Assembly (NCBI GenBank): GCA_947475095.1
Contig: CANJLG010000009.1
Location: forward strand, 1 to 64,000
Reading direction: 5' to 3'
Length of the DNA: 64,000 nt
From: Flavobacteriales bacterium
GTDB lineage: Bacteria > Bacteroidota > Bacteroidia > Flavobacteriales_D > Crocinitomicaceae
This document shows positions 35,811 to 43,908 of the stretch, one piece after another. A program made the translations under genes and the position numbers. Under the pieces are notes generated by a model. The model saw only the letters and a program-made list of their open reading frames with translations, was not told where the DNA came from and did no database searches. How positions within the stretch are numbered: position 1 is the first letter of the stretch; each line of letters begins with the position of its first letter.

Positions 35811-36920
35811 ATGAATCAAAGAATAATTGCTTTCGATTTAATGCGAGCAATTATGCTTTTACTACTGGTAGCGTTTCATGCTGGAATCTCATTTATGAAT
35901 AGTGAGTTAAATCCAAATTTGTGGTTTTTTAAAGACAGCTCAACACATATTTTTTTTGATGGTTTAATCGGCTTTATACACACGTTTAGGCATCCAGCTT
36001 TTTTTGTTATTTCAGGTTACGTAACACACCAAATGTTTCAAAAGTATTCCTGGAAAGAAGTCTTGAGTAAACGATTTAAGAGGTTGTTCATTCCAATGCT
36101 CATGACCATAGTTTTAATGGGTCCACTTGTATATATATTATTTGCACAATTGAAGGGAAATGTTGAAGCGTTTAGCCTTGAAGTGATCTACCCATCAAGC
36201 GAAGGACATCCCTATAGAGTGTCTACAATTTACGTTTGGTTTTTATATTATTTATTATTGTTTAGCGCAGTTCATCTCGTTCTAGAACGTTTTGCAATAG
36301 GTGCTTTTTTTAAACGCTTTAAAATAGGTGTCAATTGGTTTTTAAAATCGGTATTAATCCTCACGGTATTGGTTATGGGATGTCTTTTGGCATGGCAAGA
36401 AAATTCCTTATTTGGTGATTATCACTTAAATCCAGCTTGGCCTTCAGTTGTAGGCTATTTAGTGTTTTATATTTTCGGAATATTTTTAGCGAATAGGGAG
36501 GAAGCTTTGTACAAGATTAGACGGTTCGGAGGGCTATTTGTAATTCTTGGTACGGTATCTTTTGTTGTATACTCCGCTCAAGGAATGCTTGTTATGAAGG
36601 AAGAAGTTAATGCGATGCGATTTAATTATCTTCTTATGATTAGTTCTAGTTTAGCAACTGTATTCTACTCATTTGGATTTCTTGGCTTGGCCTTGAAGTA
36701 TTATACCAAACAGAACAAAATGGTTTCGTATATTGCTAAGTCATCCTACTTTTTATACCTAATCCACTTTCCTATCTTACTATACTTTTTAAAAATAAGT
36801 GTCGGATTCGAGTGGAATGTCTTTATTAAGTTTTTCTTTGTACTAATTACCACTTGTATTGGGTCGCTGATCTTAAATAGTATCTGGATTAAGGCTTGGA
36901 GAAATAACCCGCCAATTTGA
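35811..36920 (+). CDS. Acyltransferase 3 (OafA/MdoC-like) membrane protein
   Basis: Integral membrane O-acyltransferase with about ten helices. The family pattern is clear: IIAFDLMRAIMLLLLVAFHAG with the conserved His, FRHPAFFVISGYV (second motif) and KRFKRLFIPML. It most resembles the glucan-modifying MdoC subgroup. The track start at 35793 is a TTG; the ATG at 35811 matches the family N-terminus (MNQRIIAFDLMRA), so 369 aa. First gene of the 14-gene operon, 85 bp before the dehydratase; it may attach the finished acyl chain or an acetyl group to a glycan or lipid acceptor. This role is inferred from position. Confidence 0.88.
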   Translation: MNQRIIAFDLMRAIMLLLLVAFHAGISFMNSELNPNLWFFKDSSTHIFFDGLIGFIHTFRHPAFFVISGYVTHQMFQKYSWKEVLSKRFKRLFIPMLMTIVLMGPLVYILFAQLKGNVEAFSLEVIYPSSEGHPYRVSTIYVWFLYYLLLFSAVHLVLERFAIGAFFKRFKIGVNWFLKSVLILTVLVMGCLLAWQENSLFGDYHLNPAWPSVVGYLVFYIFGIFLANREEALYKIRRFGGLFVILGTVSFVVYSAQGMLVMKEEVNAMRFNYLLMISSSLATVFYSFGFLGLALKYYTKQNKMVSYIAKSSYFLYLIHFPILLYFLKISVGFEWNVFIKFFFVLITTCIGSLILNSIWIKAWRNNPPI

Positions 36921-37005
36921 ATGTTAAAACAAGATTCTTTATCTATTTTAAATGAAGATAAAAGATCGCTATTTAACATTCAATACGTAAATTAATAAAT
37001 TGTAT

Positions 37006-37482
37006 ATGAGATTTTTCTTAATTGATAGAATTAGAGAGATGGTTCCTGGAGACAGAGCCATAGGCGTTAAATGTTGGAGTATGGATAACGAGATTTTTCA
37101 AGATCATTTTCCTGGGCTTCCGACAACACCTGGAGTTTTACTGACAGAGTCAATGGCACAATTATCTGGCGTCTTGATTAAAAAAAGTTACTATAAAGAG
37201 TACGGTACCGCCACAAAAGTATACCCGGTGCTGAGCATTATTCAAAAAGCTAAATTTAGATCGTTTGTTCGACCGGGAGACCAATGTGTAATTAAGGCTC
37301 AACTTATTTCAATTGATCGCGGAAGAGGTAATACGAAAGTTGAAACGTTTGTTGAGGATGAGCTTGTTTGTGAAGCAACACTTTCTTTTATTATTGGAAT
37401 GGAAATGGATATGGAGAATAATCCTCAGATTGATAAAATTGAAACTTACTTTGATAGTATTTCACCAAAAATTGGAGCCTAA
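37006..37482 (+). CDS. FabZ-like 3-hydroxyacyl-ACP dehydratase
   Basis: Hot-dog-fold dehydratase making trans-2-enoyl-ACP from 3-hydroxyacyl-ACP. DHFPGLPTTPGVLLTESMAQL carries the catalytic His (about 34) and Glu (about 48) in the FabZ pattern. The ATG at 37006 is chosen over the TTG at 37000; 158 aa, near the usual 145-160. It is a pathway-specific copy, since core fabZ is normally fused to lpxC in this phylum. Its stop TAA overlaps the ATG of the next gene by one base. Confidence 0.92.
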   Translation: MRFFLIDRIREMVPGDRAIGVKCWSMDNEIFQDHFPGLPTTPGVLLTESMAQLSGVLIKKSYYKEYGTATKVYPVLSIIQKAKFRSFVRPGDQCVIKAQLISIDRGRGNTKVETFVEDELVCEATLSFIIGMEMDMENNPQIDKIETYFDSISPKIGA

Positions 37483-38495
37483 TGGACATGGTTATCAAGG
37501 CAACTAACTTTAATGCTCCTGTAATTTTTTTGAAGAGAGAAATGTCTCAGATTAGGAAGCAGTTCTACACTGCAGGAGATATAATAATTTCTCCTGACGA
37601 GGGAAATTACCTGAATAGAAGTGATCAGAAAATAATGCGTCAAGACGTAATGGGATCTATATTAATCATCAACGAAATGTTAAGAGAGAATCCGCCAAAA
37701 GAGCTTGAAAACATTCCTTTATATGTTTCGAATGGCGCTTTTGTTGAAAATACCGAAAAGCATCTAAATCGAATTGTCAATGTGTATAAATCTATTGAGA
37801 AAGGATCAAGTCAAGAGGAAATTACACGGAGCATATATAGGGCAAGTCCACCATTAATTGCATTGGAAACATTGACCAATTCGACCATGAGTTTCATTGC
37901 TCAATATACTGGTATAAAAGGGAATAATGCAACTTTTGGCAATACCTCAATGTCATCTATTCATGCACTTCAAGAGGCAAGTATTGCCTTACAAACCGCT
38001 CCTTTGGTAATTGTAAATAGCTCCAATTGTGGTGGTGATTATTCGTATTTAACCAATTCTTCCGTATTGGGATATGAAGAAAAGTGGAAAGATAGTACTG
38101 GTGTCGCCTGCTTATTATTAGGAAGCCAGCAAAATGATAATAGAACGTCATTAGCACGAATAACTTTAGTGAAAAATGGTTTCAATGTTCCAAATATAGA
38201 ATCGAAAGGCATCGAAAGAACATGGTCTGAATTAATGCCTGATTTCAATGCCAATGTACTAATTTGCTCAGGAGCGTATTCTGAAAATGAGAATCAACTT
38301 GATATAGATTATTGCAAAAAAGTGAATGCCAATGTTTACTCGCATTTCGATGCATATGGAAATATGGGACCGTCAAACATCTTCTTTGGAATCATTAAGG
38401 CAATTGAATTAATTCAAGAAGGATCTGCTATTATTGATATAGTTGATAGAGATGTTTTCGGTAGAGAATCAATAATTCGAGTTGAAAAATGTTAA
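37482..38495 (+). CDS. Beta-ketoacyl synthase-like protein without catalytic Cys (chain-length-factor-like)
   Basis: Thiolase-fold protein of 337 aa. The nucleophile elbow reads TFGNTSMSSIHALQEA, with Ser156 where active synthases have Cys, and the last His motif is YGNMGPSN instead of GHxxGA. The catalytic triad is therefore gone. It lies directly before an intact KS with a 7-bp overlap, as KS-beta (chain-length factor) genes do in type II polyketide and aryl-polyene systems. It likely forms a heterodimer with the next protein and sets chain length or holds the primer. Typical factors have Gln at this site, so Ser is unusual. Confidence 0.82.
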   Translation: MDMVIKATNFNAPVIFLKREMSQIRKQFYTAGDIIISPDEGNYLNRSDQKIMRQDVMGSILIINEMLRENPPKELENIPLYVSNGAFVENTEKHLNRIVNVYKSIEKGSSQEEITRSIYRASPPLIALETLTNSTMSFIAQYTGIKGNNATFGNTSMSSIHALQEASIALQTAPLVIVNSSNCGGDYSYLTNSSVLGYEEKWKDSTGVACLLLGSQQNDNRTSLARITLVKNGFNVPNIESKGIERTWSELMPDFNANVLICSGAYSENENQLDIDYCKKVNANVYSHFDAYGNMGPSNIFFGIIKAIELIQEGSAIIDIVDRDVFGRESIIRVEKC

Positions 38496-39772
38496 AGAAG
38501 AAAGTTTACATATTAGACTATGAAATGATTAGTCCGATTGCTGTTGGCGTGGAGCAACTTGCCGAGAGCATTAGGTCGAACTACAGCGCAGAAAAGCAAA
38601 TTGAGAGAATCGCTACTGAAGGGTGTGTTTTTAGAAAAGCAGCGGAAGTCACAGAAGACCTCACGAAATATTATGAAAATGAATCAAAGGGATTAAAGAA
38701 AGCCTTTTCCGGAGATCGAAAGCTTGAATTAATGGCTGCTTGTTATGGAAAAGCGGCAAGCCGACTTGAAGAATTAATTGGAATGTTGAATCCTTCGAAA
38801 ACAGGTGTTATTGTTGGAGTTGGTGCAGATGTAACTCCTTTTGAGTTGTTTGAAGATGACTTAAGAGAGTATATAAATCAAGGTTATAACCCTCTTTTCG
38901 AGTTGTATTCAGAAATCAATGACAATGGAATGCGTGTAAATGTTATTAGTAATCCTTATGATATTTACGCATTATATTTAGCGAATAAATTTAAGGCGGG
39001 GGCATTTCAAAAATCGGTTTTAACCGCTTGTGTTTCATCAACTCAAGCCATTGCCTTAGGATATGATGCCATTGCTAAAGGAGACGCTGAGCTTGTCATC
39101 GTTGGCGGAACAGATTCGCTCATTAATTTACTAGCGATTATCTCTTTTGGAAAACTTGGTGTAATTCCAGAATCAAAAAATGAAATTAGTTGCAAGCCAT
39201 TTGATGTAAATCGAAATGGTGCTTTAGCTGGGGAGTGCGCTGGTTTCGCAATACTAGCTTCTGAAGATTTTGTTGCGAAAAATAACATGTCGCCAATTGC
39301 AGAATTATTGGGTTACGGAAATACCTTAGACGCGTATAAAATTACGGCACCTGATCCAAATGGGTACTCGATGACAAAAGCGATAAAAGACGCTATGGAC
39401 AACTCGAATCTGACAGCTGATATGCTCGATTATATTAATGCGCATGGAACAGGAACTAAGCATAATGATCAATTAGAATTATCTTGCTACGAAAGTGCTT
39501 TGGGTGAAATCGCAAAAACAATTCCTATATCGTCAACTAAAGATAGGCACGGACACGCAATTGCAGCAGCCGGAATTCAGGAGCTTTGTGTTGTCTTGGA
39601 ATCAATGAAGCATAATTTAATTCCTGGAAATAGGAATTTAATAAACTCTTGTGATTTAAGCTTTAATTTGCTCACGAAGAATACAACTAAGAAAATTGAA
39701 TATGCGCTAACGAGCAATTTTGCTTTTGGCGGAATTAATACGGTATTGGCTGTTAAAAATTTACGTAAATGA
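38489..39772 (+). CDS. Beta-ketoacyl-ACP synthase, active (KAS II-like)
   Basis: Condensing enzyme elongating an acyl chain with malonyl-ACP. The triad is complete: Cys181 in TACVSSTQA, His319 in NAHGTGTKHND, His356 in KDRHGHAIAAAG. GGTDS (about 207) and the C-terminal SNFAFGGINTVL are typical of KAS I/II. At 427 aa it is normal. It overlaps the inactive partner before it and KR after it (4 bp), so stoichiometric production is likely. It is distinct from the core FabF expected elsewhere in the genome. Confidence 0.93.
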   Translation: MLKKKVYILDYEMISPIAVGVEQLAESIRSNYSAEKQIERIATEGCVFRKAAEVTEDLTKYYENESKGLKKAFSGDRKLELMAACYGKAASRLEELIGMLNPSKTGVIVGVGADVTPFELFEDDLREYINQGYNPLFELYSEINDNGMRVNVISNPYDIYALYLANKFKAGAFQKSVLTACVSSTQAIALGYDAIAKGDAELVIVGGTDSLINLLAIISFGKLGVIPESKNEISCKPFDVNRNGALAGECAGFAILASEDFVAKNNMSPIAELLGYGNTLDAYKITAPDPNGYSMTKAIKDAMDNSNLTADMLDYINAHGTGTKHNDQLELSCYESALGEIAKTIPISSTKDRHGHAIAAAGIQELCVVLESMKHNLIPGNRNLINSCDLSFNLLTKNTTKKIEYALTSNFAFGGINTVLAVKNLRK

Positions 39773-40524
39773 ACCTAGATTTAAAAGATAAAGTAGTATT
39801 GATTACCGGAGGAACCGGCGGTATTGGTGGTCAAGTAGTTGCTGATTACCTTGCTGAAGGAGCAATTGTGGCTTGTCTTATTCGGAATGAAAAAAAAATG
39901 GAAACACTTCACATTGAATTAAATAAAGCAACTATTTCTACTGATAAGCTTCATTCTTTCGAGTGCGATTTACTTGATTTTGACGATGTAAAAAGAGCCA
40001 CCCTTGAGGTGGTTAATAAACTCAAGAACATTCATATATTAATCAATTGCGCTGGGTTCGCAGATGAATTTCCTTTTGCTATGCTGGATCGTGAAAAAAT
40101 TGACATGATGATAGACCTTAACTTAAAAAGTCCAATCTATTTGTCACATGCCGTTCTTAAAACAATGTATAAACAAAAAGAAGGGTGCATTATAAATGTC
40201 TCATCTGTTTCTTCCATTAAAAAGGGTAGGGGGATTACAGTTTATGCAGCAGCTAAAGCAGGACTTGAAACATTTACCAGAACATTAGCCATTGAAGTTG
40301 GGAGAAAGAATATCCGTGTAAACTGTATTCGTCCCGGTGTTATTTTAACTTTAATGAGCGGTCCCCTTTTGGATAGGTCTAGAGAACTTATTGAAGGAAA
40401 TACCGCATTATGCAGGCCAGGAGAACCTAGTGAAATTTCTGCTGCAATATTATTTATGTCATCAAACAAAACAGCATCTTATATGACTGGTGAGACCATC
40501 ACTATTGATGGAGGAATGTATTAA
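39769..40524 (+). CDS. 3-oxoacyl-ACP reductase (SDR family, FabG-like)
   Basis: NADPH-dependent short-chain dehydrogenase reducing beta-ketoacyl-ACP. Cofactor motif TGGTGGIGG (about 13-21), NCAG (about 93), catalytic Ser in NVSSVSS (about 143-149), Tyr159 and Lys163 in VYAAAKAG, and the C-terminal SYMTGETITIDGGMY. At 251 aa it is normal. With the dehydratase and the synthase pair it completes a reducing cycle to the enoyl stage. Confidence 0.93.
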   Translation: MNLDLKDKVVLITGGTGGIGGQVVADYLAEGAIVACLIRNEKKMETLHIELNKATISTDKLHSFECDLLDFDDVKRATLEVVNKLKNIHILINCAGFADEFPFAMLDREKIDMMIDLNLKSPIYLSHAVLKTMYKQKEGCIINVSSVSSIKKGRGITVYAAAKAGLETFTRTLAIEVGRKNIRVNCIRPGVILTLMSGPLLDRSRELIEGNTALCRPGEPSEISAAILFMSSNKTASYMTGETITIDGGMY

Positions 40525-40533
40525 AATATAATT

Positions 40534-40929
40534 ATGGAAATGAACGAGATTTTTGAAAATGTATGTGTTATAATCGAGAATTCAACTGGAAAACCTAAAG
40601 ATTCGATAAAAATGGAAGATACACTCTTCGAAGAGTTGGGAGTGGATTCAATTGATTTGGTCGATATTTTATTCGAATTGGAAACACTTTATAATGTCGA
40701 ATTGAAAGTGAGTGATATCGAGCAGAGAATTAGAGAGGAGCTTGGAGATGTGCCATACGAAATTGATGGAATTATTACCTCTGAAGGGCTTGAAGCAATT
40801 CGAAAGCACATGACTGAAGTTGATCCAGCATCAATTAAGGAAGGACTTACCGTTAATCGCTTGATCCAGCTTTTTTCCGTGCATTCCTTATGTAAAATTG
40901 TTCATTATCGAATTTCAAATCTTGATTAG
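40534..40929 (+). CDS. Acyl carrier protein with C-terminal extension
   Basis: Carrier of the growing chain on 4'-phosphopantetheine. The attachment site is Ser39 in ELGVDSIDLVDILFELE. At 131 aa it exceeds the usual 75-90: helix 3 and after are expanded (about 60-131, IRKHMTEVDPASIKEGLTVNRLIQLFS), where TVNRLIQLF corresponds to the normal final helix after an insertion. The long form suggests a dedicated partner interface. No phosphopantetheinyl transferase is in the window, so a core enzyme must modify it. Confidence 0.88.
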   Translation: MEMNEIFENVCVIIENSTGKPKDSIKMEDTLFEELGVDSIDLVDILFELETLYNVELKVSDIEQRIREELGDVPYEIDGIITSEGLEAIRKHMTEVDPASIKEGLTVNRLIQLFSVHSLCKIVHYRISNLD

Positions 40930-40932
40930 ACA

Positions 40933-42063
40933 ATGAGATTCTATCGAATTCTAAACGATGAATTACTGCATTCCTTTGGGGATAAAATTGGCGATGTACC
41001 AGTTTGTGGTAAGCGACTTATTGATTGTCAAAATGAAAGTGTTCTTGCCCTTGGTGCTGAAATCATTGATGTGGTCAGCACTGAAAAAATTAATGAGACA
41101 GTTGCTCATTTTGTATTCCATGAGCATGTTTTTTTCACTTCTGAATTTTTAAAGGAATGTTTGGCTCTTGGATCATCAAAGCAGAAGAATCTTCAATTCT
41201 GTCTGAATCGAAATACTTTCAATGAACGTTATGTGCTTCCTTGCAAACAAGACACAGAAGAATATCATGTCTTAGAATTTTATTATTATCAAGGAGAAGG
41301 TCAGCTAGAATTTATCCCAGTTGAACAGGAATTATTTGAACATGTTACAGTGATGCCATCTCAAATTATCCGAGACAAACTCTTTCACATGGATCAATGT
41401 GACGTTTTTGCGTGTAATGTTATATCACCTTTTCATCTCTTGTTTATTAATCTGGCGATGAATTTGAAACGTACCATTCCTTTGCAAAAGAAAGTGCCTA
41501 AATTCTTAAGGAAACGCTTCGGTCAGACAGGAGGTAGTTGGTTTTACCGAGGATTGAAACGGATGAATAAAATTGGAAAGAATTGTAAAATTCATCCCAC
41601 CGCTTTGATTGAAGGATCTGTTATTGGTGATAATGTTACCATTGGAGCAAATTCAATTGTTCGTTTATCCACAGTAGGTAACCTTTGTTCTATATCTGAT
41701 AATGTAACAGTAATCAACTCCATTTTAGGAGATAAAACATATATCGCTAATAGTAATTACATTAATAGTTGCTTGACCTTTAATGAGGTATTCCTTATTC
41801 ATGGACCCTATCAAATTTCAGTGTTTGGAGAAAATTCTGCTTGTTTTGCAGTAATCAATTGCGATATCAGACTTGATCAAAAAAACATAAAAATACCGAC
41901 ATCTCAAGGTGTATTAGATTCCAATCAGGAATTTTTAGGTGTCGCATATGGTCATCGCTCTAAAACAGGAGGTGGAAATATTATTGCTGCCGGCAGAATT
42001 GTACCAAATGATTTACACATCACTCCTCCTGATAACATAATACTTAGCTTCAAGGATTTATGA
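40933..42063 (+). CDS. Left-handed beta-helix (hexapeptide) protein, acyl/nucleotidyl-transferase-like
   Basis: 376 aa. Residues about 1-210 have no recognised family. Residues about 220-370 form a hexapeptide-repeat beta-helix (GKNCKIHPTALIEGSVIGDNVTIGANS, LCSISDNVTVINSILGD), as in LpxA, GlmU and related transferases. The end YGHRSKTGGGNIIAAGRIVPN recalls the sugar-nucleotide acetyltransferase tail. No nucleotidyltransferase GxGxR signature is visible in the N-terminal part. It could acylate a sugar or amino acceptor using the ACP-bound product made next door; this is inference. It is 3 bp after the ACP gene and overlaps the next gene by 4 bp. Confidence 0.7.
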   Translation: MRFYRILNDELLHSFGDKIGDVPVCGKRLIDCQNESVLALGAEIIDVVSTEKINETVAHFVFHEHVFFTSEFLKECLALGSSKQKNLQFCLNRNTFNERYVLPCKQDTEEYHVLEFYYYQGEGQLEFIPVEQELFEHVTVMPSQIIRDKLFHMDQCDVFACNVISPFHLLFINLAMNLKRTIPLQKKVPKFLRKRFGQTGGSWFYRGLKRMNKIGKNCKIHPTALIEGSVIGDNVTIGANSIVRLSTVGNLCSISDNVTVINSILGDKTYIANSNYINSCLTFNEVFLIHGPYQISVFGENSACFAVINCDIRLDQKNIKIPTSQGVLDSNQEFLGVAYGHRSKTGGGNIIAAGRIVPNDLHITPPDNIILSFKDL

Positions 42064-43145
42064 GGATATCAATCATTGGAGCATACGGGTACACGGGGCG
42101 TCTAATTTGCGCTGAACTAGAAAATGCAGGGATTCCTTTTTCAATTTTTGGGAGAAATGAGAAAAAAATAGAGGAGCTCAAAGAAAAATTAAAGTCAGTT
42201 TCATTAGCATTGGCCTTGGATATGCGAAAAGAGGAAGATGTTCAGCTAGTTATTGACGAATCGGATCTAATTGTAAATTGTGCCGGCCCTTTCACTGAAG
42301 AAGCACAGCTATTAACAAGAAGTGCTGCTAAAAATGGCAAAAAATACCTTGATATAACAGGAGAATTAGGATTTGTTAGAAATTCATATGTGAACAATCA
42401 TGCAGAATCCTTAAAAAATAAGGCTTGTCTAGTGCACGGTTGTGCCTTTGAGTCGCTTGTTGCTGATTTAATAATTCATTTACTTGTTAAGGGACAAACG
42501 AAAATTAAATCCATTCGCAGTTTTTATTGGTTCAATCAAAAGAAATTTTCGCCTGGAACGCGCATTACAATGAAGCTTTCAAAGTTCAGGGCACTTGAGA
42601 AAATCTCGGATGGAGCTTGGTCAATTGGCAACATTTTCAGCGATCAATTAAAGGTTCATTGGTCTAATTCTTTGGATACTCATTTCAAAGCAGTGCCGTA
42701 TCCACTTCCGGAAATAGCGTATGCTTATTGGAATTATGAACCAAAAAAAGCAGAAAGTTTTATTCTTCTCACAGAAGATGAAGTAATGTTTGTAGGGGGA
42801 TCCAAGCAAAGTGATGAACCTGCAATAGACGCACTTGATAAGTTAAGGGAGTTTAAACCATCAGGGCCTACAAAGGAAGAATTGAACGCTCAAAGAAGCA
42901 TTTTAGCGATTGAAATAATTGAAGAAAACGGAACTGTATCCTCTGCAGTAGTAAACGCAAGGAACATGTACCAAACTACAGCCATAGCAATTCGACTATG
43001 CGTTGAGGAATTAATCCAAAATCCAGCTAAATTTTCAGGTGTGATTAGTCCCGCTCAAATTTTCGATGGGAAAGAAGAACAAACATTGAAAGCGCTAAAT
43101 GTCGAATATGAAATTGAAAATAAATTGATCATTTATGATGTATAG
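42060..43145 (+). CDS. Saccharopine-dehydrogenase-like NADP-binding reductase (possible trans-enoyl reductase)
   Basis: Rossmann protein starting ISIIGAYGYTGRLICAELENAG (NADP-binding), with NCAGPFTEEAQLLTRSAAKNGKKYLDITGE (about 71-100), the signature of the saccharopine dehydrogenase-like group. In mycobacterial lipid pathways members of this group act as trans-acting enoyl reductases on polyketide-derived chains, so a chain-reducing step here is plausible. Lysine metabolism is unlikely in this context. At 361 aa it is normal. It overlaps the desaturase gene by 11 bp. Confidence 0.78.
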   Translation: MRISIIGAYGYTGRLICAELENAGIPFSIFGRNEKKIEELKEKLKSVSLALALDMRKEEDVQLVIDESDLIVNCAGPFTEEAQLLTRSAAKNGKKYLDITGELGFVRNSYVNNHAESLKNKACLVHGCAFESLVADLIIHLLVKGQTKIKSIRSFYWFNQKKFSPGTRITMKLSKFRALEKISDGAWSIGNIFSDQLKVHWSNSLDTHFKAVPYPLPEIAYAYWNYEPKKAESFILLTEDEVMFVGGSKQSDEPAIDALDKLREFKPSGPTKEELNAQRSILAIEIIEENGTVSSAVVNARNMYQTTAIAIRLCVEELIQNPAKFSGVISPAQIFDGKEEQTLKALNVEYEIENKLIIYDV

Positions 43146-43908
43146 GTTACTACTTCACATATTTCCCGTGATTCAACTCGTTTCCTTTATTTCAGGACTT
43201 CTGTTGTTGGATTCACATGTTTACTATGCAATCACATTGTTCTTTTTATCGGCCTTATTTCTTAATTTTTCTTTACACATTACGATCCATCATTTTGTAC
43301 ATTTTAGGTTTAAATCAAATATCGTAAACCTCTGTATTGAATGCATTTATTCTATTTTTTTGGCGCTTCCTTTTAGTTTTTATAGAATGCAACATTTTAA
43401 TCATCACCGTTATGATAATCGAATTGGAGATATGACCTCCACCTGGAAAAACAAGAATGGAACTTTTGTGGCTAGATCATTTTTTAACTATTCATTCTTT
43501 TGGTTTTTAAAGGGCTCAACGAAAATCGCTGTTGAAAGAGCATTGAAAGATGGGGATTTAAACAATAAGGAGCACCGAAAAATCCAATTTCAGTTCCTAA
43601 TTATCCTGGGCATGTATTTTTTTCTAATTCTACTTAATCCATGGTTTGGGCTTGCATATGTAAGCATGTTCTATATAGGTTGGAGTTTAATTGCCATGAC
43701 GAATTACGGTCAGCATCTTCCACTAGAGTATGACTCAACTGCGGCTTATTCATATCACAATTCAATGTACAATTTCCTGTTTTTTAAAAATGGACTTCAT
43801 CTGGAACATCATCTTGACCCGCACCTGAATTATCCTGAACTAACATCCAAGAATCAATCGAATATAAAGTGGCCTCATCTGATTATGGCCTTTATTAGAA
43901 AAAAATGA
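43135..43908 (+). CDS. Fatty-acid desaturase-family membrane di-iron protein
   Basis: Membrane di-iron oxidase with three histidine boxes: HITIHH (about 48-53), HFNHH (about 87-91) and HLEHHLDPH (about 222-230). Several hydrophobic helices alternate with the boxes. At 257 aa it is short for the family but complete. Relatives desaturate or hydroxylate lipid chains, or act on carotenoids. In this operon it probably modifies the acyl product at the membrane, after or during assembly. It needs O2, so the product is formed under aerobic conditions. Confidence 0.88.
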   Translation: MMYRLLLHIFPVIQLVSFISGLLLLDSHVYYAITLFFLSALFLNFSLHITIHHFVHFRFKSNIVNLCIECIYSIFLALPFSFYRMQHFNHHRYDNRIGDMTSTWKNKNGTFVARSFFNYSFFWFLKGSTKIAVERALKDGDLNNKEHRKIQFQFLIILGMYFFLILLNPWFGLAYVSMFYIGWSLIAMTNYGQHLPLEYDSTAAYSYHNSMYNFLFFKNGLHLEHHLDPHLNYPELTSKNQSNIKWPHLIMAFIRKK

